Below the pieces are notes generated by a model. That model ran no database searches and was not told where the DNA came from. It worked only from the letters and a program-made list of their open reading frames with translations. Position numbers and translations under genes: made by a program. This document shows positions 12,013 to 12,139 of a stretch of DNA of 12,139 nucleotides, piece by piece; positions within the stretch are counted from its first letter, which is position 1, and every line of letters starts with the position of its first letter. The stretch is from Cellulomonas sp. (GTDB lineage: Bacteria; Actinomycetota; Actinomycetes; Actinomycetales; Cellulomonadaceae). The stretch lies in the NCBI GenBank assembly GCA_027451305.1, contig DAIDJQ010000121.1:1-12139 (forward strand). The letters are read 5' to 3'.

Positions 12013-12139
12013 CTACCCCTGCGGTCGCAGGGCCACCGCCATCGCCTCGACCGCCAGCAGCGGCGCCACGTTCCCGGCCAGCCGGGTGCGGGCCACGCCC
12101 ACCGCGTCCATCCGGCGCAGGGTCTGCGCCGGCGTCGTC
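12013..12139 (-). CDS. holB: C-terminal 41 residues of a DNA polymerase III delta' subunit (cut by right window edge)
   Basis: Only the tail is present, ending at TAG (12015-12013). It reads TTPAQTLRRMDAVGVARTRL followed by AGNVAPLLAVEAMAVALRPQG. The pattern of an arginine/leucine helix, then N(V)APLLAVEAM.VAL close to the C-terminus, matches the end of actinobacterial HolB, the clamp-loader subunit of the replicative polymerase. Identity rests on this short stretch and on gene order: holB commonly precedes a TAP-like hydrolase and tRNA-Thr in actinobacteria, and both lie further along this strand here. The N-terminal ATPase region is outside the window. Confidence 0.65.
   Translation of the reverse strand, partial: TTPAQTLRRMDAVGVARTRLAGNVAPLLAVEAMAVALRPQG

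Overview
The window is very GC-rich, strongly codon-biased bacterial DNA with actinobacterial signatures: GTG starts, GTGA stop/start overlaps, a DUF222/13E12-type HNH protein, a TAP-like lipoprotein hydrolase beside tRNA-Thr, and a Gram-positive/actinobacterial LexA box. A Cellulomonas-like actinomycete fits best, but that is inference from gene content. No IS transposase, CRISPR array or phage gene is visible.

Left third (1-4991): a hexuronate catabolism locus. On the minus strand, uxaC (uronate isomerase), a GPH-family sugar:cation symporter and a uxaA-type altronate dehydratase (cut by the left edge) form one operon. A LacI-family repressor reads divergently on the plus strand. The 182-bp gap between uxaC and the repressor gene holds a TTGACA -35 element and two GCAAACGTTYGC-type palindromes, one over the predicted uxaC -10 and one next to the repressor's own promoter. 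Together they suggest uptake of a hexuronate, isomerisation to tagaturonate and dehydration of altronate to 2-keto-3-deoxygluconate, controlled by local repression and autoregulation. The reductase (UxaB) is not in view.

Middle (4911-7437): a cluster of hairpins ends the repressor gene, followed on the minus strand by a 73-residue conserved-looking protein of unknown function, a hairpin-rich non-coding stretch, tRNA-Thr(CGT) with promoter and terminator, and a TAP-like alpha/beta hydrolase lipoprotein that appears to be read from a leaderless mRNA.

Right (7573-11706): a tightly packed plus-strand operon of four genes: a small secreted two-cysteine protein, a small low-complexity lipoprotein, an OmpR-type response regulator and a membrane histidine kinase. 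The envelope proteins are probably sensory partners or outputs of the two-component system. It converges on a minus-strand DUF222/HNH endonuclease gene whose promoter carries a near-perfect LexA (SOS) box.

The far right edge holds the last 41 codons of what looks like holB (DNA polymerase III delta'). In many actinobacteria holB is followed directly by the TAP-like hydrolase and tRNA-Thr. Here those three minus-strand genes are separated by about 4.6 kb of two-component and HNH genes, with a palindrome and short repeats next to holB. I read this as an accessory insertion into a conserved neighbourhood.
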